Of a stretch of DNA of 40,254 bases, positions 7,123 through 13,670 are shown in pieces; the first letter of the stretch is position 1; each line of letters begins with the position of its first letter. The notes below the pieces were generated by a model. The model saw nothing but the letters and a program-made list of their open reading frames with translations. It searched no databases and was not told where the DNA came from. The translations under genes were made by a program, and so were the position numbers. Source of the DNA: Armatimonadota bacterium. GTDB taxonomy: Bacteria; Armatimonadota; Fimbriimonadia; Fimbriimonadales; Fimbriimonadaceae. Location: contig JANYLD010000270.1 in the NCBI GenBank assembly GCA_025363835.1, positions 1-40,254 of the forward strand, in the 5' to 3' direction.

Positions 7123-7452
7123 TCACGGGCGCGGTCGCTTGAAGATGTAGTCGTAGTACTGCGTGTCGCCGCCGTCCACGTCGGGAGTGATCGCAGCGAG
7201 CTCCCAGCCGCCATTGCTCGCATCTTTAAGGTCCTGCGCCTGGCCCCGACGGAGCACCTTCATCAAATCCAGTTCCGCTGTCTCCGTCACCGTGCCATGC
7301 TGCACCTGCTCTCTCCAAATTTGGTAGTCCCATTTCTTCACTGCCAAGGGTGCCGCCGCTGTCGTAGAGCGAGCCGTTTGGGAAGCGCCGATGCCAACGA
7401 TGATGCCGGCGAGAAGCATGCCCAGCGTTCGAGATGAAAGATCAATTGTCAT
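7123..7452 (-). CDS. Secreted or anchored DUF4177-like small protein (109 aa)
   Basis: An N-terminal hydrophobic segment (residues 8-24, LGMLLAGIIVGIGAS) looks like a signal peptide or membrane anchor. The rest carries the features of DUF4177-type proteins: a WDYQIW strand at the start, DLKDASNGGWELAAITP in the middle and YYDYIFKRP at the end. Function unknown in the family. It is convergent with the repressor (2 bases apart) and divergent from the plus-strand operon, with its promoter region shared with operator O2. That makes it a candidate lysogeny-expressed (moron) gene. Confidence 0.65.
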   Translation of the reverse strand: MTIDLSSRTLGMLLAGIIVGIGASQTARSTTAAAPLAVKKWDYQIWREQVQHGTVTETAELDLMKVLRRGQAQDLKDASNGGWELAAITPDVDGGDTQYYDYIFKRPRP

Positions 7453-7518
7453 GACATCAATTCTGGTCTAAGGCATTTGCCCCTACGCACTGTGCTACAA
7501 CTGCACTCTACATAATTC

Positions 7519-7540
7519 GTAGCACTGATGCTACAATTGT
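7519..7540. promoter_or_regulatory. Operator-like palindrome O2 (GTAGC-N6-GCTAC-AATTGT)
   Basis: GTAGC / GCTAC inverted repeat with 6-base spacer followed by AATTGT, matching O1 in stem and right flank but with a different spacer. It ends 3 bases before a TATAAT box, so a bound repressor would cover the promoter of the early operon. Confidence 0.75.
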
Positions 7541-7543
7541 GTG

Positions 7544-7549
7544 TATAAT
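7544..7549 (+). promoter_or_regulatory. -10 box TATAAT of the plus-strand operon
   Basis: Consensus TATAAT 38 bases before the TTG start of the first operon gene. No good -35 match is seen at normal spacing, so the promoter may be weak or need an activator. Confidence 0.55.
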
Positions 7550-7587
7550 GTCTTCGTGGGCCCCGCAAGGGGCGATGGAGACAAAAC

Positions 7588-8118
7588 TTGAACGTAACAA
7601 CAGAACAGCCGGCCAAGCGGCTCACCCTCTTGGAACTCGCCCAACACGCGGCCGCCGAACGCGATCGCGGTAACGCCGAAATCCGGATCGCCCTACAAGC
7701 CAAAGAACGCGAGGCAAGCCACGCTTGGATCCTCGCCAAACTTCGCACATTACTCCCTAACGACTTCGCTCTTGAGCACCGAATCGAAGTCGGCGACGGC
7801 ATCATCCTCGATGAGATCAAGTTCTCGCGAGAGAGAAAGGCGAGCCCGCATCTCCCCGACGACGGATGGCAACTGATTGCCGAGATCGAAGGCTGCAAAG
7901 CCACCGTCATCGAGACCCTCGCAGACATCGCCGCCGCCAACGTCATCGACGCCGAATTCACCTTGACGTCCGTGGAAGAGGTAGCGGAGGAACTCCTCAA
8001 GATCGTCCGCCAGTTCCTCAACGCCTACGAAGGCACCCCCTGCGAGGAGTCCTTGCTCTACATCGGCGCCCAGCAGTTCCTATCCGCGCACGGGCTCATG
8101 GAAGAGGTGCCCGCGTGA
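7588..8118 (+). CDS. Unrecognised first protein of the element's plus-strand operon (176 aa)
   Basis: I do not recognise the family. It is acidic and mostly helical in composition. An Ala/Glu/Arg-rich start (LTLLELAQHAAAERDRGNAE) precedes a mixed central part (EHRIEVGDGIILDEIKFSRE, then WQLIAEIEGCKATVIETLAD) and a helical C-terminus with LKIVRQFLNAYEG. No signal peptide or membrane segment is present. The start is taken at TTG because a GGAG box precedes it at proper spacing, and the nearby ATG (7575) opens only a short out-of-frame ORF. Its stop overlaps the GTG start of the next gene. It is the first gene behind operator O2, so it is probably expressed early. Confidence 0.75.
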   Translation: MNVTTEQPAKRLTLLELAQHAAAERDRGNAEIRIALQAKEREASHAWILAKLRTLLPNDFALEHRIEVGDGIILDEIKFSRERKASPHLPDDGWQLIAEIEGCKATVIETLADIAAANVIDAEFTLTSVEEVAEELLKIVRQFLNAYEGTPCEESLLYIGAQQFLSAHGLMEEVPA

Positions 8119-8675
8119 ACTCCCCTCAACCAAGCAATGGAGCGTCAGCGACATCCCGGATAGACGCGACAGCGACGTATCGGGACCGGCAACCGGCAAC
8201 CTGTCCGCCGAAGCGCCCCGGCGAAGGAGGAACCGGCAACCGAGACATCCCCACATCCCCACATCCCCACATCTCTCTACACCAAGTCCCCGGCACTCCG
8301 ATCGTCGTCACCCTCCGAGCCCTCCCCGAGTGGCCGGAGGGGATGCCGGAATTCTCCCGCGGCTGCATGCTCAAACTCGGCGAGATCGTCGGCGTGGTCG
8401 AATGCACTCGCCCTCGCCGAGTCATCGCCCGCCACCCAGGCGGCGGCCAAACCCAATTCGGCGCCGGCCACATCCGCGCCTACCACCCCGCCCTCGAAGT
8501 CGCCAAGCGAGCCAAAGGCGACTACCGCGAAGCCGTCCTCGAAGAGTTCCAATACCTCGCCAACCACCCCAAACCCGCCACCGCCGAAGAAGCCCGAACG
8601 GTCATCGAGTGGTTGAGCGCCAGCGAAATCCCGGATAAGCGCGACAGCGCGAGATCGGGACTGGAGGCGAAATGA
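8115..8675 (+). CDS. Unrecognised protein with repeat-derived ends (186 aa)
   Basis: GTG start overlaps the preceding stop (GTGA), and the stop overlaps the next ATG (ATGA). The first 60 residues are encoded almost entirely by repeats: the 32-nt hairpin (SRIDATATYRDR), GGCAACC words and an ACATCCCC array (IPTSPHPHIS). The last 15 residues come from another 32-nt hairpin (EIPDKRDSARSG). The core between them (residues 60-170) looks like a normal small domain, with VVTLRALPEWPEG, CMLKLGEIVGVVECTRPRRVIARH and a helical end. Function unknown. Repeat insertion at both ends of one coupled gene suggests the termini tolerate variation. Confidence 0.6.
   Translation: MNSPQPSNGASATSRIDATATYRDRQPATCPPKRPGEGGTGNRDIPTSPHPHISLHQVPGTPIVVTLRALPEWPEGMPEFSRGCMLKLGEIVGVVECTRPRRVIARHPGGGQTQFGAGHIRAYHPALEVAKRAKGDYREAVLEEFQYLANHPKPATAEEARTVIEWLSASEIPDKRDSARSGLEAK
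8154..8185. repeat. 32-nt hairpin repeat, copy 3
   Basis: TCCCGGATA ... TATCGGGA with inner stem CGC/GCG around GACA. Preceded by AATGGAGCGTCAGCGACA, a 5' flank shared with copies 5 and 6. It lies 39 bases after the GTG start of the 186-aa gene. Confidence 0.85.
8249..8278. repeat. ACATCCCC octamer array
   Basis: Three perfect 8-base units plus a partial fourth, translated in frame as IPTSPHPHIS. The same unit forms the array in the recombinase gene at 14686-14717. Confidence 0.8.
8629..8660. repeat. 32-nt hairpin repeat, copy 4
   Basis: TCCCGGATA ... GATCGGGA with inner stem GCGC/GCGC around GACA. It ends 11 bases before the ATG of the sigma-like gene and encodes the C-terminus of the preceding gene. 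Confidence 0.8.
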
Positions 8676-9157
8676 ACGTCACCTACAGAGAAGAAATGGC
8701 CTGGGCCGAAGCCCGCGCCAAGCTCCGAGCCCGCCACTACAGCCAGTGCCCCGGCGACCAGGCCGACTTCGTCCAGGCCGCGCGGATCAAAGCCCACAAG
8801 CTGATCACGCGCCCCGAAGGATGCCACCGGGCCATCCTCACCACCGCGATCTACAACGCGATCAAAGACGAAGCCAAGAAGCTCCGAGGCTACCGAGCCG
8901 GCGAGTGCGCGTACGAGCTGCTCACGGTCCAAGCGCCACAAACCGAGGATGACCAAATCCTCGTGGACCAAATCTTCAAGGTTCTCACCCCGGCCGAAGC
9001 CTACGTGATCGAGAAGAACGCGCAAGGCTACACCACCCGCCAGATCGGCAAGACGCTCAACGTCGCCGGCCCCACGGTAAGCGCCCGTATCAGCAAAGCC
9101 GTCGCCCACGCCCGCAACGTCCTCGTCGGCTCCCCCTTCGAAGGGAGAGCCGCATGA
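8672..9157 (+). CDS. Sigma-factor-like DNA-binding protein (161 aa)
   Basis: The C-terminal half resembles sigma region 4 / LuxR-type HTH: LTPAEAYVIEKNAQGYTTRQ, then a helix-turn-helix (IGKTLNVAGPTVSARISKAVA). The N-terminal half is helical (AEARAKLRARHY, then FVQAARIKAHKLI and AILTTAIYNAIKDEAKKLRG), where a small sigma factor would have region 2. Many phages carry such ArpU/sigma-like late-gene activators. This is the likeliest role, but region 2 motifs are weak. It could switch on a later operon of the element. Coupled to both neighbours by ATGA overlaps. Confidence 0.7.
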   Translation: MNVTYREEMAWAEARAKLRARHYSQCPGDQADFVQAARIKAHKLITRPEGCHRAILTTAIYNAIKDEAKKLRGYRAGECAYELLTVQAPQTEDDQILVDQIFKVLTPAEAYVIEKNAQGYTTRQIGKTLNVAGPTVSARISKAVAHARNVLVGSPFEGRAA

Positions 9158-9660
9158 GACGCCCCACAGATCAAAACCGCCGCTTCGCCCGAGCCCTTGT
9201 CAAAAGGGATCCGACTTGGACGGAGGAAAACCGGCAATCAAGCAACCGGCAACCCAGCAACCGAAGTGGCCGAGCAACCAAGCAACCAAAAACCAAGCAA
9301 CCGAAAGCTCCTAAGGAAGGAACCCCAATGCGCGCGCCAAAACGCAAATCCACCAGACCCGAAGCCAAGCACTTTCTCATCCGAGACCAGTGGTACGAAG
9401 TCCAACCGGACGGCCACGGCGCCTACGCCAAGTCGTATGCAGTCGATTGCAAAGCCACCAAAACCATGGTCGGCGCCGTCACCCGGTCGCAGAACAAAGA
9501 AGGCATCTGGTACGCCAACGGCCCCTCCAACTTCCACGACCTAAAAGAAGCCGTCGAGGACCTCGTAGTCAATGGAGCGCCAGCGACATCCCGGATAAAG
9601 CCGGAAGGCTGCGATCGGGATGGGCAGAAAACCGCTCCTGTCAAGGAGGCGAAATCATGA
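9154..9660 (+). CDS. Unrecognised protein, N-terminal part repeat-derived (168 aa, or 110 aa from the ATG at 9328)
   Basis: The upstream ATG overlaps the stop of the sigma-like gene, but residues 29-55 are encoded by an AGCAACC-type repeat array (RQPSNR, TKQPKTKQPK). A second ATG at 9328 has a good AAGGAAGG ribosome-binding site and begins the part that looks like a folded protein (HFLIRDQWYEVQ, SYAVDCKATKTM, GIWYANGPSNFHDLKEAVED). The real protein may therefore start at 9328. The C-terminus (SRIKPEGCDRDG) is again hairpin-repeat-derived. Family and function not recognised. Confidence 0.55.
   Translation: MRRPTDQNRRFARALVKRDPTWTEENRQSSNRQPSNRSGRATKQPKTKQPKAPKEGTPMRAPKRKSTRPEAKHFLIRDQWYEVQPDGHGAYAKSYAVDCKATKTMVGAVTRSQNKEGIWYANGPSNFHDLKEAVEDLVVNGAPATSRIKPEGCDRDGQKTAPVKEAKS
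9232..9305. repeat. AGCAACC/GGCAACC short-period array
   Basis: About nine degenerate copies of AGCAACC or GGCAACC at 7-8 base spacing, interrupted once. They are translated as a basic Gln/Pro/Lys-rich linker. Confidence 0.75.
9589..9620. repeat. 32-nt hairpin repeat, copy 5
   Basis: TCCCGGATA ... GATCGGGA. The inner stem changes to AGCC/GGCT around a GGAA tetraloop, so both arms changed together. It lies upstream of the AAGGAGG ribosome-binding site of the next gene. Confidence 0.85.
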
Positions 9661-9872
9661 CCCGCGAGGATCGCATCGCCGCAGCCCGCGAGAAGGTCGG
9701 GAACGAAAACCCAACGGTAAAGGATCTCTTCGCCGCCCTCGCCGAGTCGATCGCACAACGCAAGGCCGACACGGAGCGCCGAAGGCCGCTCGTATCAAGC
9801 GCCGCCTGTCCCAGCTGCGGAGTCGTCTGCGGCCACGACGACACTTGCCAGATCGGCGGAGGTCAGAAGTGA
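9657..9872 (+). CDS. Small putative zinc-binding protein (71 aa)
   Basis: An ATG with a strong AAGGAGG box overlaps the preceding stop. The helical first part (MTREDRIAAAREKVG, then TVKDLFAALAESIAQRK) is followed by a Cys/His cluster, CPSCGVVCGHDDTC. That could form a small zinc site. Family not recognised. Its stop overlaps the GTG start of the next gene. Confidence 0.6.
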   Translation: MTREDRIAAAREKVGNENPTVKDLFAALAESIAQRKADTERRRPLVSSAACPSCGVVCGHDDTCQIGGGQK

Positions 9873-10147
9873 AAGAAGAAACCGGCCGAATCATAGATGC
9901 CCTTGTCGGCTCCGCCATAGACGACACGCTCCCACTGAAAGGCACCGTCGTTCCCTTCATCCCAAAGCCGAACAGCGCAACGGGGCATCGCATGGACCAC
10001 GTCCCCTCAATCCTCGGAGGCGATTGGCCAATGGAGGACACAACCCCACAAGGAGAACCTCCCTGGCAGCTCACCCTCGCGACCCTCGCCATGATCGCCC
10101 TCGTCGCCCTCGTCTTCGCCTTCTTCATTTCCGGAGGACGCCCATGA
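9869..10147 (+). CDS. Small single-pass membrane protein (92 aa)
   Basis: The start is GTG overlapping the previous stop (GTGA). The first 65 residues are soluble and proline-rich. Residues 67-87 are a clear hydrophobic helix (LATLAMIALVALVFAFFISG), so this is a C-terminally anchored protein. Not recognised. The final codons overlap the ATG of the next gene. Confidence 0.55.
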   Translation: MKEETGRIIDALVGSAIDDTLPLKGTVVPFIPKPNSATGHRMDHVPSILGGDWPMEDTTPQGEPPWQLTLATLAMIALVALVFAFFISGGRP

Positions 10148-10482
10148 AGAAAACCCCGGAACCCAGGGTAGCTCAAGCCTCCAGGCTTGAGGAAACCAAA
10201 GCCTCCAGGCTTGAGGAGAAAGAGAGCGCCAGAAAGAGGGGCATCGCCCCTGCGTCGTTCGCCCACTTCCAGATCGCCGTGTTTCCAGACGGCGCCGCCG
10301 AGGTCCAGAACCTCGACCATGACTCATCACGCCCGCCGCGCCTCGCCAAGGCCACCCCGGCCCGCTGGCTCCACAACAGCGCCGGCGAGTGCATCGGCCC
10401 CAATCCCAACTACACGTCGATCGCCAGAGAGATCCCGGATGAGCGCGCAAGTGTGACATCGGGACCAACAGGAGGCAAATAA
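10144..10482 (+). CDS. Unrecognised small protein with tandem ASRLEE repeats (112 aa)
   Basis: The ATG has a GGAGG box and overlaps the preceding stop. Residues 12-26 contain a duplicated peptide (QASRLEETKASRLEEKE) encoded by two copies of the palindrome CAAGCCTCCAGGCTTG or its truncated form. The middle (FAHFQIAVFPDGAAEVQNL) looks like a beta-rich small domain. The last residues (EIPDERASVTSG) are encoded by the 32-nt hairpin copy 7. Function unknown. It lies immediately upstream of the RecT gene. Confidence 0.55.
   Translation: MKKTPEPRVAQASRLEETKASRLEEKESARKRGIAPASFAHFQIAVFPDGAAEVQNLDHDSSRPPRLAKATPARWLHNSAGECIGPNPNYTSIAREIPDERASVTSGPTGGK
10174..10213. repeat. Duplicated palindrome CAAGCCTCCAGGCTTG
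   Basis: Two copies of an AAGCCT/AGGCTT inverted repeat lie 26 bases apart and encode the duplicated ASRLEE peptide. Confidence 0.7.
10433..10464. repeat. 32-nt hairpin repeat, copy 7 (upstream of recT)
   Basis: TCCCGGATG ... CATCGGGA: the A-T pair at the base of the inner part is replaced by G-C, a compensatory change. The inner loop is GCAA with G-U pairs in the stem. It sits just before the recT ribosome-binding site AGGAGG and ATG. Confidence 0.85.
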
Positions 10483-10483
10483 C

Positions 10484-11599
10484 ATGGCCGCACCAGCCAC
10501 AACCGAACTCGCCACTCACGCTCCCCTGCCCGCCGTTTACGAAAGCTACGAGGCAGCCCAACAGGCAAGGGAAGAGCGGTACCAGCTCTACCTTCGCGAC
10601 GAAAAGACGCTCAGGGCCACCGTGTGCAAATCGGCAACCCCCGACCAGTTCTTGCAGTTCTGCCGGGTCGCCGCCGACAACCAGCTCAATCCCTATCTGA
10701 AGCAAATATGGTACGTCGAGGGCATTGGGGTCTTGACCGGCCGCGACTCCTACATCGTTTGCGCTCAACGCCGGCAGGATTACGAAGGCTTCATCTCCCA
10801 GGTCGTTTGCGAGAACGATGATTTCGAGATGGACGCCGCCACGAACACCGTCATCAAGCACACATACAAAGGGTCCCGCGGCGCCGTCCTCGGCGCCTAC
10901 GCGATCGGCTACCGGAAAGGCTGCAAGCCGGCCCACTTCTACGCGCCCTTTGAGCAATACAACAAGCCGGGCAACCCCGCATGGAAGACCTACCCCTTCG
11001 CAATGATCCTCACGAAAGCCGAGTCGAACATGATGCGGCGGCAGTTCCCGATCGACGGCCTATTCATCGCTGATTCGCGGGAATTCGATCTTGAGGAGAG
11101 GGAGTACAAAAAAGCCTACATCGCACAGGGCGACTTCGATCCTTACGGCGACGGGCGCACGAATCCAGAAGCTCTTACAGCGCCTGAAGGATCACCCAAC
11201 GCCTCCGACCCGTCCGCCGAAGCTTTAGCGAAGGAGGAAGCCAGCCCCTTCGATGACGACAAGGAAGCCTTGGGCTACAAATTCGCCACCTGGCCCAAAG
11301 GCGAATGGTTCGACCAAGCCGCCACCGAGCAGCAGGTCAAGCACATCGCCCTCCAAAGCAAAGAGCGCGGCGTCCCCGAGGATCTCCGCCGCTACGTCGC
11401 CCACGCCATCCTCCAAGGCGTCGCCGCCCCCAGCGTCGACATCACCGAGGAAGAGCCCTACAGCACCAAGAAACTCAACAAAGGCCAAGCCTCCCTCGTC
11501 ATCGACTTCCTCAAGAAAGCCACTGACGATTCCGTCAGCGCCGCCACCCAATCCGGCCAACAGATCCACGACCAATACAAGGAGGAAGCCGGGCTCTAA
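10484..11599 (+). CDS. RecT/Bet-family single-strand annealing protein
   Basis: Anneals complementary single strands during phage recombination and replication. The 371-aa product has the RecT/Bet core in the first 215 residues: DQFLQFCRVAADNQLNPYLKQI, then IGVLTGRDSYIVCAQRRQDYEG, the conserved beta region, and FAMILTKAESNMMRRQFPIDG. The C-terminal 150 residues are acidic and probably contact host replication or SSB proteins. The ATG follows AGGAGG at good spacing. No partner exonuclease (YqaJ/RecE type) is visible nearby, which is unusual because the two are normally adjacent. The exonuclease may lie outside the window or be a host enzyme. Confidence 0.85.
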   Translation: MAAPATTELATHAPLPAVYESYEAAQQAREERYQLYLRDEKTLRATVCKSATPDQFLQFCRVAADNQLNPYLKQIWYVEGIGVLTGRDSYIVCAQRRQDYEGFISQVVCENDDFEMDAATNTVIKHTYKGSRGAVLGAYAIGYRKGCKPAHFYAPFEQYNKPGNPAWKTYPFAMILTKAESNMMRRQFPIDGLFIADSREFDLEEREYKKAYIAQGDFDPYGDGRTNPEALTAPEGSPNASDPSAEALAKEEASPFDDDKEALGYKFATWPKGEWFDQAATEQQVKHIALQSKERGVPEDLRRYVAHAILQGVAAPSVDITEEEPYSTKKLNKGQASLVIDFLKKATDDSVSAATQSGQQIHDQYKEEAGL

Positions 11600-11651
11600 G
11601 CCCTCAGCCTTCCGCCGTCATCCTTCATCCCTAAAAAACACCCCCGCCCAC

Positions 11652-11675
11652 GGCCTGTACACGCGTGTGCAGGCC
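11652..11675. promoter_or_regulatory. 24-bp near-perfect palindrome between recT and the KTSC gene
   Basis: GGCCTGTACACG / CGTGTGCAGGCC with one wobble mismatch. It lies in the only sizeable gap of the operon and is followed by the AAAGGA ribosome-binding site of the KTSC gene. It could be a protein-binding site or an RNA processing/attenuation hairpin; there is no T run. Confidence 0.55.
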
Positions 11676-11700
11676 CCCAACTTTCAAAAGGAAAACAGAA

Positions 11701-12219
11701 ATGAACGCAACAGAAACCCAAGACAAATCCGAAATCCAAGAGATCGTGGACAACCGGATGGAAAAGGGCGGCTTCGCCTCCGATGCTGCCGAGTTCGCTG
11801 ACTTCATCGAGAATGGTAACGCCGGGCCTACAGGACCTACGGGACCAACCGGACCTACCGCTCTCAAACCCGAGATCACGCCGGCCGGATGGAACCGCAT
11901 TGTGCAAATCCTCGCCGACGAAGCCTTCTACAACGAGCACGCGGACGGCCTGATTCTCGGCAAGGCCTCCTCCACCATCAAGGGCATCGCCTACGACAAG
12001 GATCTCTGCATCCTCTACGTCGAGTTCTGGTCAGGTGCCCTCTACGGTTATGGCGCCGTCCCCCAAGGAGTCTTTCGCAAACTTTCCGAGATCGCCAAAG
12101 AAGGCGGCTCCCTTGGCCAGGCGCATCACCTCTACATCAAGAAGAAATCCGATCCGCCCTACCCGTTCGCGAAACTCCGCGACACCAAGATTCAGGAGGA
12201 CCCAACGCCCAAGGCCTAA
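11701..12219 (+). CDS. KTSC-domain protein with collagen-like GPT repeat (172 aa)
   Basis: The C-terminal 70 residues match the KTSC domain (SSTIKGIAYDKDLCILYVEF, then YGYGAVPQGVFRKL and the end HHLYIKKK). This is a small domain found alone or next to nucleases in phages, function unproven. Residues 41-53 are a collagen-like Gly-Pro-Thr run encoded by 9-base repeats. The N-terminus (IQEIVDNRMEKGGFASDAAEF) is a separate short helical region. The ATG is preceded by AAAGGA. Probably a DNA-metabolism accessory, by analogy only. Confidence 0.75.
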   Translation: MNATETQDKSEIQEIVDNRMEKGGFASDAAEFADFIENGNAGPTGPTGPTGPTALKPEITPAGWNRIVQILADEAFYNEHADGLILGKASSTIKGIAYDKDLCILYVEFWSGALYGYGAVPQGVFRKLSEIAKEGGSLGQAHHLYIKKKSDPPYPFAKLRDTKIQEDPTPKA

Positions 12220-12353
12220 CGCCTAACGCCCTCCTAAAACGAGGTTGGTCCCCGACGCAAAAAAGGACCATCCACCGGCCCGGTCGATTCCCACAAATGC
12301 CTCCTCAATCGCCGGGCCAAGAATTCCCCAAACCCAACAACCAAGCAACCGCC
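12220..12353. other. Gap between KTSC gene and the 68-aa gene
   Basis: Starts with three GCCTAAC-type heptamers overlapping the KTSC stop and ends with AACAACC/AAGCAACC words directly before the next ATG. In between I see only an open frame with no clear start. Confidence 0.4.
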
Positions 12354-12560
12354 ATGACCATCGAGTTCACCCACCAAGCCACCGGCCACGGCCTAGACAC
12401 CTGGGTCGGCTGCACCGTCCTCCCCCCGATCGGAGGCCACGTCACCCTCCACGACGGCATTAAATACCAAGTCGCCGACGTCCACATCAACGCCCACTCC
12501 AAAGACGCCGCCGAAGTCATCGTCTGGGCCCGGCCCGTGCCGACGGAGGCCACGAAGTGA
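12354..12560 (+). CDS. Unrecognised small protein (68 aa)
   Basis: Begins MTIEFTHQATGHGLDTW. Its composition suggests a small beta-strand protein (GCTVLPPIGGHVTLHDGIKY, then ADVHINAHSKDAAEVIVWAR). There is no membrane segment. The start has no Shine-Dalgarno box, because the repeat words run up to the ATG. The stop overlaps the GTG start of the DUF1643 gene (GTGA). Function unknown. Confidence 0.55.
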   Translation: MTIEFTHQATGHGLDTWVGCTVLPPIGGHVTLHDGIKYQVADVHINAHSKDAAEVIVWARPVPTEATK

Positions 12561-13078
12561 TCCGAAAGGCCGACATTTCGTCATGCGGTCGCTTCCGATT
12601 CGGTTTAGAGCGGATATGGGAACCTGGCCTAAAGATAAAGACGGTCTGTTTCGTCATGCTGAACCCTTCAACGGCGGACGCGGAGGCAGACGACCCGACA
12701 ATCCGCAAGTGCATCTCGTTCGCTAAGGAATGGCGGTGTGGTGCGCTGATCGTGGTGAACCTATATCCGTACCGTGCTACTGATCCGAGAGAGCTGAAGA
12801 AGATCGGCTACATGCGAGGGCGCGAGTATGCGGACGCAAGAGCCGAAAACCTTAAGGCGTGGAAGAGCGCGAACGCCCGCGCAGGTCTGGTGATTGCGGC
12901 ATGGGGAACGAATGCTCAATTCCTAGAAACCGAGCTGGCAAAAGGGTTCTTCCCCTATTGTTGTCGCATCGGTGAAGCGTCGAAGGATGGGCACCCACAG
13001 CACCCGCTTTACCTGCCGCTAGCAAGCCTCCCCAAATACCACTTTCAACACGGAAAGACCATTGGGGTCCAGCCATGA
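12557..13078 (+). CDS. DUF1643 family protein (173 aa)
   Basis: The sequence matches DUF1643: FVMLNPSTADAEADDPTIRK near residue 30, NLYPYRATDPREL in the middle, and a C-terminal H/P-rich segment (GHPQHPLYLPL). The family is widespread in phages and bacteria, with no established biochemical role. Base composition is slightly lower in GC than the neighbouring genes. The start is GTG overlapping the preceding stop, and the stop overlaps the next ATG, so the gene is in the same coupled operon. Confidence 0.85.
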   Translation: MIRKADISSCGRFRFGLERIWEPGLKIKTVCFVMLNPSTADAEADDPTIRKCISFAKEWRCGALIVVNLYPYRATDPRELKKIGYMRGREYADARAENLKAWKSANARAGLVIAAWGTNAQFLETELAKGFFPYCCRIGEASKDGHPQHPLYLPLASLPKYHFQHGKTIGVQP

Positions 13079-13335
13079 GCAGTGATCCTTTCGACGAATC
13101 AGCCTCCAAGATCATCGACGCCTGGTATCAGCGGCCGGCCGGATTTGCCCAGTTCGATTCAAGGGCAATCGCAAGTTTGAGCGGAGTCGTCGCCCACTAC
13201 CTGCGACAGGCTAAAGCCGATGGCTGGTCCGAGGGTTACGACAAGTGCTTCAACACACCCGCCACAGAGAAACGCCCCCCGAATCCTTACGCAACTCCAA
13301 CCAAGCAACCGGCAACCCAACAACCCAGCAACTGA
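13075..13335 (+). CDS. Unrecognised small protein with repeat-encoded tail (86 aa)
   Basis: The ATGA start overlaps the DUF1643 stop. The first 60 residues are helical and look real (DESASKIIDAWYQRPAGFAQ, then AIASLSGVVAHYLRQAKADG). The tail TPTKQPATQQPSN is encoded by the AGCAACC/GGCAACC array, and the stop falls inside that array. Function unknown. Confidence 0.5.
   Translation: MSSDPFDESASKIIDAWYQRPAGFAQFDSRAIASLSGVVAHYLRQAKADGWSEGYDKCFNTPATEKRPPNPYATPTKQPATQQPSN
13295..13335. repeat. AGCAACC/GGCAACC short-period array
   Basis: Five degenerate copies at 7-8 base spacing. They end at the stop of the 86-aa gene, and the next gene's ATG follows one base after that stop. Confidence 0.75.
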
Positions 13336-13336
13336 A

Positions 13337-13519
13337 ATGTCCGCTTTTCCACAGACCACCCAACAGCCGGCGTGCGATAATGCGCACGAGGCGAGGCCGT
13401 GTCCGTGGAACGACGAGGAACGCCGATCGCTCGCAAACTTCTTCCGAATCCTGAGAGAGATCAAAGAGCAAAATGAAACGAAAGATCGAAGTCAAATTCA
13501 CACTGGAAATGGAGCCTGA
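13337..13519 (+). CDS. Unrecognised small protein (60 aa)
   Basis: Starts one base after the preceding stop. The product is MSAFPQTTQQPACD followed by a charged helix (WNDEERRSLANFFRILREIK). The start sits directly against the repeat array and has no ribosome-binding site. It overlaps the next ORF by 47 bases, so at most one of the two may be fully real, though phage genes do overlap this way. Confidence 0.35.
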   Translation: MSAFPQTTQQPACDNAHEARPCPWNDEERRSLANFFRILREIKEQNETKDRSQIHTGNGA

Positions 13520-13670
13520 GGTCCTGGAAAGAATCGAAGACAAATACGAATCGATGAACGCCTACCTGATGGGCATTCTAAACGCCGCCATCGAATCCGA
13601 GCGCCTAACGCCCTCCCCCAACCAAGCAACCCTGCAACCGGCAATGGAGCGCCAGCGACATCCCGGATAG
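13473..13670 (+). CDS. Unrecognised small protein, possible ribbon-helix-helix type (65 aa)
   Basis: MKRKIEVKFTLEMEPEVLER followed by a second helix (YESMNAYLMGILNAAIESE) has the strand-helix-helix look of an Arc/MetJ-like protein. The first strand is short, so this is a guess. The last 20 residues are encoded by repeat words and the 32-nt hairpin, and the stop codon lies within the hairpin arm. Confidence 0.45.
   Translation: MKRKIEVKFTLEMEPEVLERIEDKYESMNAYLMGILNAAIESERLTPSPNQATLQPAMERQRHPG
13618..13645. repeat. AGCAACC/TGCAACC short-period words
   Basis: Three copies preceding hairpin copy 6. This is the same pairing of AGCAACC words and hairpin as at 8128-8192. Confidence 0.6.

Larger units (their letters stand above)
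7453..7587. other. Divergent control region between the DUF4177-like gene and the plus-strand operon
   Basis: Contains operator-like palindrome O2, a related half-site (GTGCTACAACTG) at 7492-7503, and the box TATAAT at 7544-7549. A small GNRA hairpin GCCCC-GCAA-GGGGC (7560-7573) would lie at the 5' end of the operon mRNA, just before the ribosome-binding site. Confidence 0.65.

Noticed and set aside
7866-8114. Upstream part of the long plus-strand frame before the 186-aa gene
   Set aside because: His/Arg-rich shadow of the 176-aa gene; the coupled GTG start at 8115 is better supported.
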